A stretch of DNA of 64,000 nucleotides from Adenophora triphylla var. japonica. Taxonomy: Eukaryota > Streptophyta > Magnoliopsida > Asterales > Campanulaceae. Below the pieces are notes generated by a model. That model was not told the origin of the DNA. It did no database searches and saw only the letters and a program-made list of their open reading frames with translations. Positions 33,471-48,900 of the stretch are shown in pieces. The position numbers and the translations under genes are program-made. The stretch lies in assembly GCA_022495995.1 (NCBI GenBank), contig JAFEMH010006957.1, positions 18,501-82,500 of the forward strand. The letters run 5' to 3'. The first letter of the stretch is position 1, and every line of letters begins with the position of its first letter.

Positions 33471-34060
33471 GGGGTGTAAATGTTTCGGTTTGTTTCGGTT
33501 TAGGTCAATTTACGGATCGAACCACTGGTTATCGGTGTAGAAAAATCTCAAACCGAATCGAATCATTAAAAAATTCAAATCGAATCAAACCAAACAACCA
33601 TGGTTTGGTTCGAATCGCGATTTGATTTTACGGTTCGAACCGCGGTTTAAACCATAGTTCAAACCACGGTTCAAAACATGAAATAAAACACGGCTTAAAC
33701 CATTAATTAGAATATGGTTTCATACTACATAATTCATTGTCATGTTTGTTTGAATTTTTCAGACATGGTCTACAGACTAGATTCAAAATTTAAAAGAAAT
33801 TGTGATTCAATGTTTATGATAACAACAGGCCATTTGAGTACTTATAATAGTATGTGCTAAAAAGCGAATTAACATTATTACATGAAGATTAACTTAAAGA
33901 AAAAAGGGTTATGGGATAAAACTCATGAATAAACTTAGGGGTTTTCAAATATAAATTTGAGTTAAATAAGAAAGATATGCATATCTACGGTTAATATTGA
34001 AGGTATGGTGATTTGATTTATCGGTTCGATCTCGCGGCCTCGAACCGTGGTTTGGGAGTC
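33470..34060. mobile_element. Old MITE-like repeat rich in CGGTTCGAACC
   Basis: Begins CAGGGGTGTAAATGTTTCGG, a form common at hAT-type MITE ends, and has many alternating GGTTTGGTTCGAATCG and AACCGCGGTTTAAACC motifs up to about 33700, with another patch near 34020-34050. The right end is not clear. No coding sequence. Confidence 0.35.
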
Positions 34061-34121
34061 AAGACGCGCATACTCTCTTGTTGTGTCAATTCTTTAACGC
34101 GTGAAATGAAGTCTACTGGAA

Positions 34122-34180
34122 ATATTTCCCGACCTTCATGCTCATAACATTCAGGAATGGGCATGAAGGTCGGGAAATAT
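34122..34180. repeat. Short perfect hairpin, 20-bp arms
   Basis: ATATTTCCCGACCTTCATGC (34122-34141) and its exact reverse complement (34161-34180) are separated by 19 bases. The minus strand across it is open for about 43 codons towards 34030 (from MPIPECYEHEGREIFP), so it may lie in an old exon. Confidence 0.6.
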
Positions 34181-34195
34181 ATATTCAATCTAACT

Positions 34196-34346
34196 AACCT
34201 CTCCGACCGGCAAGCAAAGCTGCTTCGTTTACTATGTTTGCAAGGTCAGCACCAACTAAGCCCTCAGTATGAGATGCAACTTCTCTGCAGATTTAGTCTT
34301 TATCATCCTCTAGAGGAACTCCTCTGAAATGTACACCCAATATCTT
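34196..34346 (-). pseudogene. FtsH-type AAA protease exon fragment
   Basis: The minus strand reads RKILGVHFRGVPLEDDKD, a stop, then [29 protein letters not shown]. This is the second region of homology of FtsH/FtsHi AAA modules (normally [17 protein letters not shown]). A splice donor (CGGAG then GTTAGT) follows. Only this part of the protein is present, and a TAA stop replaces the residue after KD. It is therefore a gene fragment, probably moved here by a transposon or left by an old duplication. FtsHi is the likelier subfamily, but I cannot be sure from this much sequence. Confidence 0.65.
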
Positions 34347-34414
34347 CCTCCTTCCTTCTTCCTTCTTCCTTCTTAATCAGGTTCTCTCACAAAAACTTTC
34401 CTTGAAAATCGACC

Positions 34415-34605
34415 AGGTCGAAGTAATGCTGGGCTTTTTCGGGCTTTTCATGTTCACATAGGCCCGAAGGCCCGACGTTCACATGGGTCGAGCTTGACTT
34501 TTACTAAGTCCACTAATATTTAGGCACGACCCGGCCATCATTAAGTGAAATTCGGTGGACTTGGGCCGGGCTGGCCCGACCCGGCCCGTTTGACAGCACT
34601 ACCAC
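34415..34605. mobile_element. MITE-like repeat with GGGCCCGAC motifs
   Basis: Left AATGCTGGGCTTTTTCGGGC, right GGCCCGTTTGACAGCACTA. The right end resembles hAT-type TAGTGCTGTCAAACGGGC ends. Interior is GC-rich repeats of CCCGACCCGGCC. The stretch 34610-35170 after it is AT-rich with no gene; it includes the promoter of the next gene (TATTTAAT at about 35083). Confidence 0.4.
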
Positions 34606-35173
34606 TATGTTCCAAGAACATTTATGGGAACACAAGTCTTAGACATTCCCTCAGTTCACCAAGAAAAAACAATGAGGGAAGAGGACAGAAATTAACAAAG
34701 AGTATAATATATTAAATTATTAAAAGATAATTTTTAATAGAAAAATGCATAAATGTTCTTGATATTTAGTTTCAAATTTTTTTAAATGTCATTCATTTTT
34801 GAGATAAAAATGATCATTCAATTTAGAAGGACGTAATCTTGATAATATTTATGAAATTTTAAACATTTATATATAAGCACCCATTAAGAATATAATCAAT
34901 TTTTATTTTTACAAAAATCATTAAAATCATGTATTTTTTTAATTACGCTTTATTTTGGCTAAGATATTATCCTAGTTTCCTAAATCAAACTGGGTGTTGT
35001 ACTTAAGTAACGTGTCATTAATCCTTTAATTTCCTCATCCTACAAGGATTCTTAGTTTCTTAATTACGCACATTATTTTTTTCTATTTAATCTCACCCCA
35101 ACTTCCCTTACCAAAAACAATCCATTATCTATCTTAATATTTCACCCTTTTTTACACACTCTAAAATCCATCA

Positions 35174-36016
35174 ATGGAGACAATTGTGCAGCAAAATTCA
35201 TATTTTTGCCCTCGATCCGACCCGATCAAACCAACTTATTGCTGTAAGCGTGTTAAGCTCAATCCAACGAGTGATATTGATGATGCAAAGAAGTTGCTCA
35301 AGAAATTCGTGTTCGAGAAATTATTGCAACAGAAGAAGCTTTCACTAGTTCTTGACTTGGATCACACCCTTCTTCACTCTGTGATTCTTAGTGGTTTAAA
35401 ACCCGAAGATCGAGACTTGTTCCTCAAGGAAACTTATGACCCGAATTTGAAGGATTCTTTTCGGGTCAAGATAACGGAGGAGGCTGAATTTGTTACTAAG
35501 TTGAGGCCCGGACTTGGACACTTTCTGGAAGAAGCTAGCAAGTTGTTTGAACTACATGTTTTTACAAAGGGTTCTCGAGATTATGCGATACAAGTATTGA
35601 AGCTCATTGACCCGGAAAACAATTACTTCGGGTGCAAGTCATCTTCGTTTTCTAGGGTTATTACGCGGGAAAGTTGTGATGGACAAAAGAGTTTGGATTT
35701 GGTGATGGGGAAAGAGAGTGGGATATTGATTGTTGATGATCAAGAAAGGGTTTGGAGAGATATTGATAAGAAGAACGTGATGGAGATTCCGATGTACAAT
35801 TTCTTTGGAGTGGGGTCTGGTGGTCGGAAATTGCCCGGAGGACTTGTAGAAAATGGCCGTGATGAGAGCGAGACGAAAGGATGGCTCAGTGTGTATCTTA
35901 GGGTTTTAAAGATGATTCATGCCAAGTTTTTTGACCCACAAGGGAAGGGAGATGTTTTGGAGAGAGATGTAAGGGTGTTGAAGAAAAAGATATTTGACCA
36001 TTTGAGGGGGTTGTAA
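35174..36016 (+). CDS. FCP1/CPL-type HAD phosphatase
   Basis: Intact single-exon gene of 280 codons for a HAD-superfamily phosphatase with the FCP1 homology domain. These enzymes remove phosphate from the RNA polymerase II C-terminal domain or other phosphoproteins through an aspartyl-phosphate. The catalytic motif is visible as DLDHTLLH (residues 61-68, the DxDxT box with Asp61 and Asp63). HVFTKGSRDYA (128-138) gives motif II, and IVDDQERVW (186-194) the metal-binding Asp pair. The region after 200 (MYNFFGVGSGG) follows plant CPL4/SSP-like proteins. The BRCT domain of full-length FCP1/CPL4 is absent, so it is a short, FCP1-homology-only paralogue. The start has an in-frame leader of only 60 residues before the motif, and the upstream DNA is AT-rich. 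Close relatives may be CPL4-like paralogues; no exact orthologue is claimed. Confidence 0.88.
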   Translation: METIVQQNSYFCPRSDPIKPTYCCKRVKLNPTSDIDDAKKLLKKFVFEKLLQQKKLSLVLDLDHTLLHSVILSGLKPEDRDLFLKETYDPNLKDSFRVKITEEAEFVTKLRPGLGHFLEEASKLFELHVFTKGSRDYAIQVLKLIDPENNYFGCKSSSFSRVITRESCDGQKSLDLVMGKESGILIVDDQERVWRDIDKKNVMEIPMYNFFGVGSGGRKLPGGLVENGRDESETKGWLSVYLRVLKMIHAKFFDPQGKGDVLERDVRVLKKKIFDHLRGL

Positions 36017-36168
36017 TTGAGAAGACAAAGTACCATGAAAGGAAAGTCAATTTTGTGATTATTTAGATTGATCGACAACGTTTATGTTGTTCAATAGTTT
36101 GTACTGACCGGATCTAGTTTTATGTAAGAAATCATATTTTAATTAGATTGCAGCTATATAAGCATATA

Positions 36169-36445
36169 CTCCCTCCCTCCCGCTACAAATTGCACATTTT
36201 TCTCATTGGACGTTCCATTACAAATTGCACACTTCCTAAAATGGCAAAGAATCTTTACTATTCCCTCCACTCATTTTCCCTCCTACATTATTTTAATACT
36301 CACAACACTATTATAATTTACTATTCCCTCTACTCATTCTCTCTCCTATTTTACTTTTACACTCACAACATTTTTAATATTATTTTTTTCCTTAATTCAC
36401 GCGCAAACAGTAAGTAAGTGTGCAATTTCAAGCGGGGGGAGGGAG
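36169..36445. mobile_element. Stowaway MITE
   Basis: CTCCCTCCCTCCCGCTACAA at the left, CGGGGGGAGGGAG at the right, with TA on both sides. Same family as 63382-63656 (shared ATTTTAATACTCACAACAC interior). Lies just past the HAD phosphatase gene. Confidence 0.8.
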
Positions 36446-36449
36446 TACA

Positions 36450-37426
36450 TTTAATTTTGATTCTTTTATTTAATTTGGATTGTAGAGCTCATTTGGTCAT
36501 TTTGGGCTTACATTTGGCTGTACATAATATTAGAGGTAAGAGAATGCCTTTGTTAGATGTGCTTAACGCTTCTTTCATCTGTGTGTGCATGTACACATGA
36601 AATCTCTTACAAGTATTAACCTCCAAGGATCCAACCTATGTTGCTCAGTGCTCTTGAAAAAAGCTTTCGCCCCCTTCCTACCATTTTCTCTACCGGAGGG
36701 TGACATTTCGTGTTAATTAAGCTACTGAAAGCATATGTATCAGCTAAAATATGGAAGAAGAAATGGCTTTAAATCAACTGCACTGCAGTTGTCACTTTCG
36801 GTGATAAATCTCAAATAATTTATACTCCGGCCCTCCGTCCCAAAATGAATGTCCATTTGAGATTTAAGGGTCATTTTGAAAAGATTTATTTCTAATAGTT
36901 TTTTTTTTTTAAATCTTCTTGCTTTTCACTTTCAAAATTTTAGTTCTGCAAAAATATAATAAACTATAATTATTTTTCTTTCTTTTTTTTGAAAAAAGAA
37001 ATTGATTTATGGATAGAGTTATTTGAAAGTAAAGTTTCAAGCATAACTGGTTTCCTTCCCTACGGGGGTGTGGGGGGGGGGGTTATAATATCTCAAAATG
37101 TTTAATACTTTACCTGGTCATTCCTATTTCTTACTGGCTATGCCGTAATACTTTACCTGGTTGTTCCTTTTTCTTACTAGGGTTTTAATGTTTATAATGC
37201 CGAACTGATGCTCTTTTATATTATTTACTTAGACATAGATCTATCAGCTAGAACTTTCGAACTCTTACATTGTTCACTATCTAGAACTTTCGAACTCTTA
37301 AACATTGTTCACTATCATGTAGTCGTGTTCATTTTGAAATGAACGTTTAATGGAACTCTAGGGAATAGCTTAGCTATAGTATTGAACATTCGAGGTAAAG
37401 AAAATTGACAAAACTATATACTTACT
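36450..37426. other. Intergenic, MITE debris
   Basis: No gene seen. A broken Stowaway 5' end (CCCTCCGTCCCAAAATGAAT, about 36830) and a G run (37070-37082) are the only notable items. Confidence 0.4.
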
Positions 37427-37929
37427 ATTCTATACAGGGGCGGTGCTATTAAGGCACCAGCGGGGTCGACGGCCCCCACTCATTTTCCAAAAAAAATTTT
37501 TTTTTTTTTTTGATATACTATATATATACACTATTAATTGTTGTGAAACTACTCGTATCTTCCTGTGGCAAACTGGTCAAGCTGAATCTTATGACCTGGA
37601 GGTACAAGATTCAACTATATCCCATTTTTAACTCAATTCAACAGTTTTCGTCTCTAATAAACCCGTACAATTGTTTCTCATTTTTGTAAAGCCTATACAA
37701 CTGTTTTAAGCTCATAAATTATCCAATAAATAATACTCACTTTTTCTTTATATGAATGTCAAATTTCTTTTTTTCAATTTTGCTTTGCCAAAAACTCACA
37801 AAAAACGCGTTTTTTGTTAAGTTAACAAAAAACGTGTTTTAAATAACGGCTCTCTCTCACTTTCTCTCACTTAAACGCAAACACACTTCTCTCTCTCACT
37901 ATACGCAAATAACAGAGATCTCCCCGGTC

Positions 37930-38185
37930 GTCTTCCTCACCATCCCAACGGCCTTCTCCCCGAATCCTATTGCTCGCCTTGCTCAGGCTAGCGCTGTTCA
38001 GAGAACGGAATTCGATTCCAAGTCCACCCAAACACCCCAGGCATCAAACAATTCAATTCACCCACAACAACAAGAAGAAGCTCACGAACAGAAACAGGCT
38101 TCACCCAACACCAATTTGGTCGAATCCTCACTTGGAATGAGGGAGTGTGTGCTCTGTTTTGGGCAATTTACACCACCAGGTATTT
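37930..38185 (+). other. Exon-like GC-richer segment inside the hAT element
   Basis: One plus-strand frame is open throughout, ending at CACCAG followed by GTATTTGAG, a plausible splice donor. It codes for a Ser/Pro/Gln-rich stretch and then GMRECVLCFGQFTPPG. Base composition is clearly less AT-rich than the rest of the element. It may be a captured gene fragment. I do not recognise the source, and no start codon is seen. Confidence 0.35.
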
Positions 38186-38359
38186 GAGACACCTTTTTCG
38201 CCTCTTCTTTCTTAATCTTAAGAATTTCATTTTATCAATTTTAAGTAAACTTATTGGTTCATGTATTCTTTGGGGATTTGATCGCTATTTGATTTTGAGA
38301 AGATGCCGTTTAGGTTAAAGCAATCCATGTGCCGATTAGGTGTAAAATAATGCCGGTTT

Positions 38360-38720
38360 TGTTTTTGAGTGCCAATTCATGTATTTTGAAGTGCCAGTTC
38401 TTGTGTTTTGAGAGCAAGTAAAAATATTTTTGAGTGCCAGTGTACGTGTATTTGAGTGCCAGTGTACGTGGTTGTTAATTCCGGTCCTTTGTTTTTTGAA
38501 TGCCAGTGCTTGTGTTTTTGAGAGCCAGCAAAAATATTAGTGTAACAAAGTGCCAGTGTTAGTTGAGCAGTGCCGAGTGTGAAGAGTGCCCGTTCATGTA
38601 TATAAAAGTGCCGTGTAAAAGTGCCGAGTGCCGGTTTAACAAAGTGCCAGTGTCGGTTCTGGCCTGGCACTTTGTTAAATTGTGCTTGGCAATTTTTTCA
38701 CCGGCAGCAATTTGTGATAC
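38360..38720 (+). repeat. GTGCCAG motif field
   Basis: At least fifteen copies of AGTGCC(A/G) spaced irregularly by 20-40 bp, in the plus orientation until about 38655 and then inverted (CTGGCAC) to the right. Subterminal repeats of this sort bind hAT transposases in other elements. Confidence 0.6.
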
Positions 38721-39661
38721 ATGAGCTGGCACTTTATCACACTAGCCGGTTTGTTAATGCAGAACTGGCATAAACGGGAAACCAGTAATTACAAAAATGC
38801 CACCGTTTATTTTGAACATGGTTGCCAGTATTTACAAAATTGCCACCGCTTAATTTGAAAACACGTTTTTTCATATCTTAAGAAAAAACTAGTTTTTCAT
38901 AAGATCAACTCTTTTGCTTTTAATGAATGTCAAAAAAAAAATATCATTTAGAGACGAAGGAAGTAGGTTTTAAAAAAAATACTTTATCTAAGATGAAGAT
39001 TTTAAATATTTCGGTTCTATTTGTGGTTTAGAGCCTGAATTATTATAACAGGGCACATGATTTCCAAATAATTATTATATTAATAATGTTTGAATTACAA
39101 TGCAATTTTTCAAAAAATATATTTAATAACTTCCATTTATTAAGTCATTTTTATTATATACTGTATTAAATATTACAAAATAAAAATGATTAATTTGAGT
39201 AATTCGCTCGCGGCAAAAAAAAAAAATTGGCCCCCACTGACTAGTATTCCTGGATCCGCCACTGATTCTATATCTCATTTTCTTTATTTTACCACACTTT
39301 TTATGATCACTACACTTGCACCATTTACACCTAATTCCCGTGTCTAAAAAAAGTGTAATTTTTAATGGAAAGAACGATTGTGTATAGTTGTATTTATAAT
39401 ACAAGTAATTTAAAGAAGCCCAATCATAAACACTCGAGACCAAAACATTAAAAAAAAAAAAAAAAAAAAAAAAATGTTAAAGTTTCTCCACATTACTCGA
39501 TTGATAGTCAAGAAAAGGCTTCTAAATCGGATCCAAAATCGCATGAGATAACAACCATGATATATGTAAAACAAAATTTGTCTTCACAATCTAGGGCATA
39601 AACAAAAACAAAAGAGACTTTCAAAACTTCAGTTGCCGAAAGCTATGTCAGGCCGCGCCTT

Positions 39662-43771
<4,110 letters not shown>

Positions 43772-43885
43772 TGCTGCTACTTCTGCGATGGATGGAGCTT
43801 CCTTGGCTTTGAGTTCGTTTGTAGGGCAGAAGAGAGATGGAGAAAAGCGGTAACGATTTATTTTTATAGAGACGGCGAAAATGAT

Positions 43886-43935
43886 AAACCCTAGTTTTGC
43901 AGACTTTCGGTTTTGGTTGGGCTTATAGATGGGCT
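43886..43935 (-). promoter_or_regulatory. RPL17 promoter: telo-box and two site II elements
   Basis: AAACCCTA (43886-43893, telo-box) lies about 115 bp before the ATG, followed by two TGGGCT site II elements (43918-43923 and 43930-43935). Telo-box plus site II is the established combination in plant ribosomal-protein promoters, bound by TCP factors and telobox proteins, and it supports the gene call. Confidence 0.75.
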
Positions 43936-44027
43936 CGGCCTTTTGATTGATGGATCGTTGACCCACATTGCTAATAACCCAACGCAAGCTAATCTCGCCC
44001 CAATACAGATCTTTGTGAAAAAAAATA

Positions 44028-44730
44028 CTCCTCCCTTCCCACTCAATAAAAAAAAAAAAAGGTTACTACTTTTTTTTTGGTCCGTTTCATTATTTTAAGA
44101 GTTCCTTTTCTAAATGGCAAGTTTTGAATATATTTATACCCATATAATTTAAATATATTTACAAAAAAAAATATTTATTACTCTCTCCGTCCCATCAATT
44201 GCTTCACCATTTTCCTTGGGCACGGGAATTATGGTAATGGGAGGGAAAAAAAATGTTGTGAGTGTAATTTGAAAATAGGAGAGAGAATTAGTGGAGGGAA
44301 TAATAAATTATAATGGTGTTGTGAGTATTAAAATAATGTAGGAGAGAGAATGAGTGGAGGAAATAATAATATTTTATGTCCAAAAAAGGAAAGGTGAAGT
44401 TTAACGACGCCCTTTTGGGTAATTGGTGAAGTTTTATTATCGACTTATGAAAGATACCCTTATAATTATAATGTTAATATATTTACAAAAAAATCAATCA
44501 TTAACTACTATTCCCTACCCCACATTTAACTTTTACATTCTCTTTCATCTAATCTTCTATCCATTTCAAAAAAAACAAATCATTAACCAATATTCCCTAT
44601 CCCACATTTAACTTTTATATTCTCTCTCCTCTAATCTTCTACTCACTTACAATTTTGTATTCATTTTTTAAAAAATTTCTCAAGAAGCGTGAAATCCAAC
44701 CCCATGACCCTTGGTCTGGGACGGGGGGAG
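44028..44730. mobile_element. Stowaway-like element with a second MITE inside
   Basis: Left CTCCTCCCTTCCCACTC and right TCTGGGACGGGGGGAG, each beside TA. Within it a second Stowaway 5' end (CTCTCTCCGTCCCATCAATT, 44181) and matching GGTAATTGGTGAAGTTT (near 44420) indicate a nested, damaged copy. Confidence 0.6.
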
Positions 44731-45076
44731 TAGTTTTTCACAAATATTTCTACCGTCCCACCTCAAACCGGACTTTTTGTCAATTTCGCCCATTTTATCT
44801 CAAACCGAACTTTTCGAAATGACAAAATGTTTACACTATTCATCTCACTTATTCTCTCTTATATTTTACTTTTATACTCACAACACCAATTAACTTACAA
44901 TTAATCCACTCATTCTCTTTTTTATTTTACTTTTCATACTTACAACATATTTTTATAACGCTAACAAGATATTACATTATAATATAATGTGCAATACTAT
45001 ACATCAATCAATAGCATATTTTACTAATGTGTAATACTATAGTACACCAATAAAAATATGCACAAATAGTAATATA

Positions 45077-45316
45077 TTCCCTCCGTCCCATAACAACTTA
45101 CTCATTTTTCATTTTGCTATTTTTGGAATTTCGAAAGTAAGTCTCATTTTTCCAAGAAGGAAAACTTATAATATTTTTTTATTAATTGAACTCATAACAC
45201 TATACACTAACTATTCTTTACCCATTTTCTCTCTGTCCCATTCACAACATCTATTTTTACCTTAATTCTTATTTCGAACAGTAAATGGATAACTTGTTGT
45301 TATGAGACGGAGTGAG
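45077..45316. mobile_element. Stowaway MITE
   Basis: TTCCCTCCGTCCCATAACAA at the left, TTGTTATGAGACGGAGTGAG at the right, flanked by TA. 240 bp. Confidence 0.8.
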
Positions 45317-45832
45317 TACTATATTTTTTAATACTATTTTTTGTAAAGATAATACTGGTGAAAGTTTGTCTATAGAAGACAAGTTAAAAAATGTACCTTA
45401 TTTTTTCGTTGTCTTTTTATTTTGTCATTTCCATTTGTGTAGAAATTTTTAACATGCTTTGATCAGTATACTGATCTTATAGATCAATAGCTCAACCTTC
45501 TTGCTCTTTGCTTCAATGATGGTCTTATATATTCACAATTTCACCATTCTATTGAGAAGATAAATTCCACATAGATTATTCGGCATAATAATAATTATAT
45601 AAAAAAAAAAAATTGTGCGAAAATGAATTGTCATTTTGAAACGGCGGAGTAACTCTTATCTAGAGTTGCGATAAAACTTAAATATCATCACTTTAAAACT
45701 TCAGATTACTTCTGCTCGAAAACTCATAAATAATGTATTTTACATTTCTCCTCTGCTATAAAAGTTTTAGGACTATGAATGTTAATATTTCAAGATATAA
45801 AAGAACTCAGAACAAAACTTAAATAGCTTATA

Positions 45833-45893
45833 CTACCTCAGTCCCGAAATGAATAAGATACAAAAACGAACATTCATTTTGGGACGGAGGGAG
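45833..45893. mobile_element. Very short Stowaway relic
   Basis: 61 bp: CTACCTCAGTCCCGAAATG facing CATTTTGGGACGGAGGGAG, beside TA. Almost only the two ends are left. A G run (about 45944-45957) follows. Confidence 0.7.
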
Positions 45894-45982
45894 TAGTACA
45901 AATATTCTGATACAAAACCTGCTTCCCAGCATAGGCTGGGGGTAGGGGGGGGGGGGTGTTGTGAGGTAAAGCTTCTATTTGA

Positions 45983-48900
45983 CTAGAAGGTATAAGATGA
46001 AAGAAAACTAGAATAGGCAATAACATCTACCCATTTGGGGAAAAGATTTTTTAACTTATTTGTTGATCCCATTAGGTATTGCTCTACTACACCAACTTCA
46101 ACCTGTATACTTCCAGAGCTATTAGCCTGCAAAATGCAATGGAAATGGTTGGGAAAATTAAAAGTAACCTAAAATTATTTCTCACATTTCATTCAAACTA
46201 ACAATGAAAAAAGAGGGACTAACTTTCCGGGATGGAGGGAGTATATTTTTGTCCCAAAATAAATGTCCGAAATGAATTCAGATTTGCTCTTGAGAGCAAA
46301 TTTGAAATTTTTCGGACATTCATTTTGGGGCGGAGGGAGTATTATTATGTATACTTTGTGAATTACTATCAAGCTTACTTGAGCTCAGCTCAAGCACAAA
46401 CACGAGCCAATAACTACTGGTGGCTTGATGATTCCACAAGCTCGGGATCCAGTAATGTAAAGTCCAAGAAAACTAAGGGTGCATCATGTCCGAAATGGAT
46501 AGTGGAAGAGATGTTAAGAGGACTGCTTATGTCATATAAATGATGATAAGATCATAGTTGCGAAAGGCACTCGCCTCTCTCGCCCGCCTCGTCATATTGG
46601 CGCCTTGGAGGGTACGCCGCCTTGGAGGGATGAGGCGGTCGATTAGGAAAAGCGCAACTCTTTCAGATTCAAAGCAAGAAGCCAGAGAATGTGTCAAATT
46701 AGGTTTATGGAGTTCTTGTTTTTATGGAAACTTCTTCTAATTTGTAAATTCGATTATATAAAATCGATTGGCCCAATTTCAGATTCGATAAACACCGACT
46801 ATTACAGAATTTTTACCGCAACAAGAGACGCATAAACCTAATAGTCGGTATTTATCGAATCTGAAATTGGGCCAATCGATTTTATAATCGATTTTATAAT
46901 CGATTTTATATAATCGAATTTACAAATTAGAAGAAGTTTCCATAAAAACAAGAACTCCATAAACCTAATTTGACACATTCTCGCCGTTCGCCTTTAACAA
47001 CTATGGATAAGATAATGCAAAGAAATTTAGCCCTCCTAATAATGCTCTCTGCTCCATGTTGGAGAGTCCACGTTTGAAAGTCAATTTTTTTTTTTAATTT
47101 TAAACCTTTAGGTCTGTGTATTTCTTACATAATACACAAGAAACTATCATATGATGAAACATGGAAAAAATGAGAAGAAACCAAGTATTTATAGTTTATA
47201 ATTTAATTATTTAAAGTGGACTCCTCAAGTAAAACCTACCAAAATAGAATAGTGGACTCTTAATGTGGATTGGGGAGTATTAAACATGAGATGATGTACA
47301 TATCATCAAATCGCGGTAAAAGGGTGCCAATTTTTGAAGAAGTTAGGATATTACCTCCAACCAGAAGGTCCAGTTCTCTTCGCCAACTCCACTAAGTCGA
47401 CATATGTATGACAGTGGAGCACCTTTAATCATTTCAGGGGCTGTAAATGAGTCAAAGTGGATCAGTATCACATGCAAGTTTGATAACGATCGAAAGGTTA
47501 TATGATAATGAGAGGAATGACTGAACGGAATTGAGAATACAAGACGGGATTTAAACCCTCAATGATAGTTGCTCAAAGCAAAACTATATTTCATAAAATC
47601 AAATATCAAAGTCTGATTTTCGGATTACAACTTTGAGGCTATTTTATAGCACTCATAAAACTTAGAAAACAAGAAATATCCTCCTAAAATAAAGCCTAAC
47701 CTATAAGGTAACCTAATAGAAGTCTAAAACTACTAAATCAATGCTAAATCTACTCTAAAACCTCTTATAATCATCCTACTACATTTAATTCCGAAAATAC
47801 TAATAAAATAACAATTAATTAAAATAAAACTCATATTTATCCCATCATACTGCATCATTCTCCTCTTCTTAGAAAAATTCGACCTCGAATTTGAGTCGTT
47901 GCTCTTCGGAAATATCTCTGAAAACTTAAGCTTCAAACGTCTTCGAACTGTATACTTAGTAGCACTTCTCATCACATCCATCCAATCCGTCCATCCGTTT
48001 ACTAAAAACTCTCAATGAATAAACCTTTGAAGAACCCAGATTGCGAAATAAACGGAACTTCAACATAAAAGGGATCCACATAACAATAAGAACCAAAAAT
48101 ACCTCCTTTCAAGAAATAGATGAACCCAGAAAATCACAACCTGCTCCCAGGTTCGGCTGCAACACAATGGCTTCTGCTGGGTCAAAACCCTCAATATCAT
48201 CTTCATAATTATCGTCATCAAAGATTGGTGGTTTTGACCAATCAATGACAACGTCGGAACCCGTTGAATCAACAAAGCAATCCACGGGAACAGGATTCAA
48301 TCGGTCACAAAACTCGTCAAGAGTCAGAGGATCGGCCTCTCGCACTCAAGTTCTTGATCACGATCGAAAGGATAGATATCCTCATCATCATCGGACCACG
48401 TATCGACTCCGAGCCCTCTTCATCAGACGATACGTCTGAATCTGAGTCCTCCAACTGCGCTAGTTGTCGTTGGATTCGTCGACCCTCCACCCGATCAAAG
48501 TATCTTTGGAGTTCTCGAATCTCGGAACGCAACAAACGAAGTTTGAGATCTTGAATCTTTCTTCGCAATTCGTCCTTCTTGATTTCATATAGGTCACGTT
48601 CGTGATGTGGATCGTATTCCTGGTGATTCGCTTCACGAACCCTACTACGAACTCCATGAACACCATGACCACGCCTTCGTTCAGCCATCAATTCGACCAG
48701 GAAACTGATACCAATTGATAACGATCGAAAGGTTATATGATAATGAGAGGAATGACTGAACGGAATTGAGAATACAAGACGGGATTTAAACCCTCAATGA
48801 TAGTTGCTCAAAGCAAAACTATATTTCATAAAATCAAATATCAAAGTCTGATTTTCGGATTACAACTTTGAGGCTATTTTATAGCACTCATAAAACTTAG

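Larger units (their letters stand above)
37435..39264. mobile_element. hAT-type element, non-autonomous, 8-bp TSD
   Basis: Flanked by a perfect 8-bp duplication ATTCTATA (37427-37434 and 39265-39272). Ends CAGGGGCGGTG and GGATCCGCCACTG are the inverted CAGNGGCGG type. A GGCCCCCACT motif follows each end in inverted relation. 1830 bp without transposase. Inside are an exon-like segment (37930-38185) and a field of GTGCCAG motifs (38360-38720). Confidence 0.8.
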
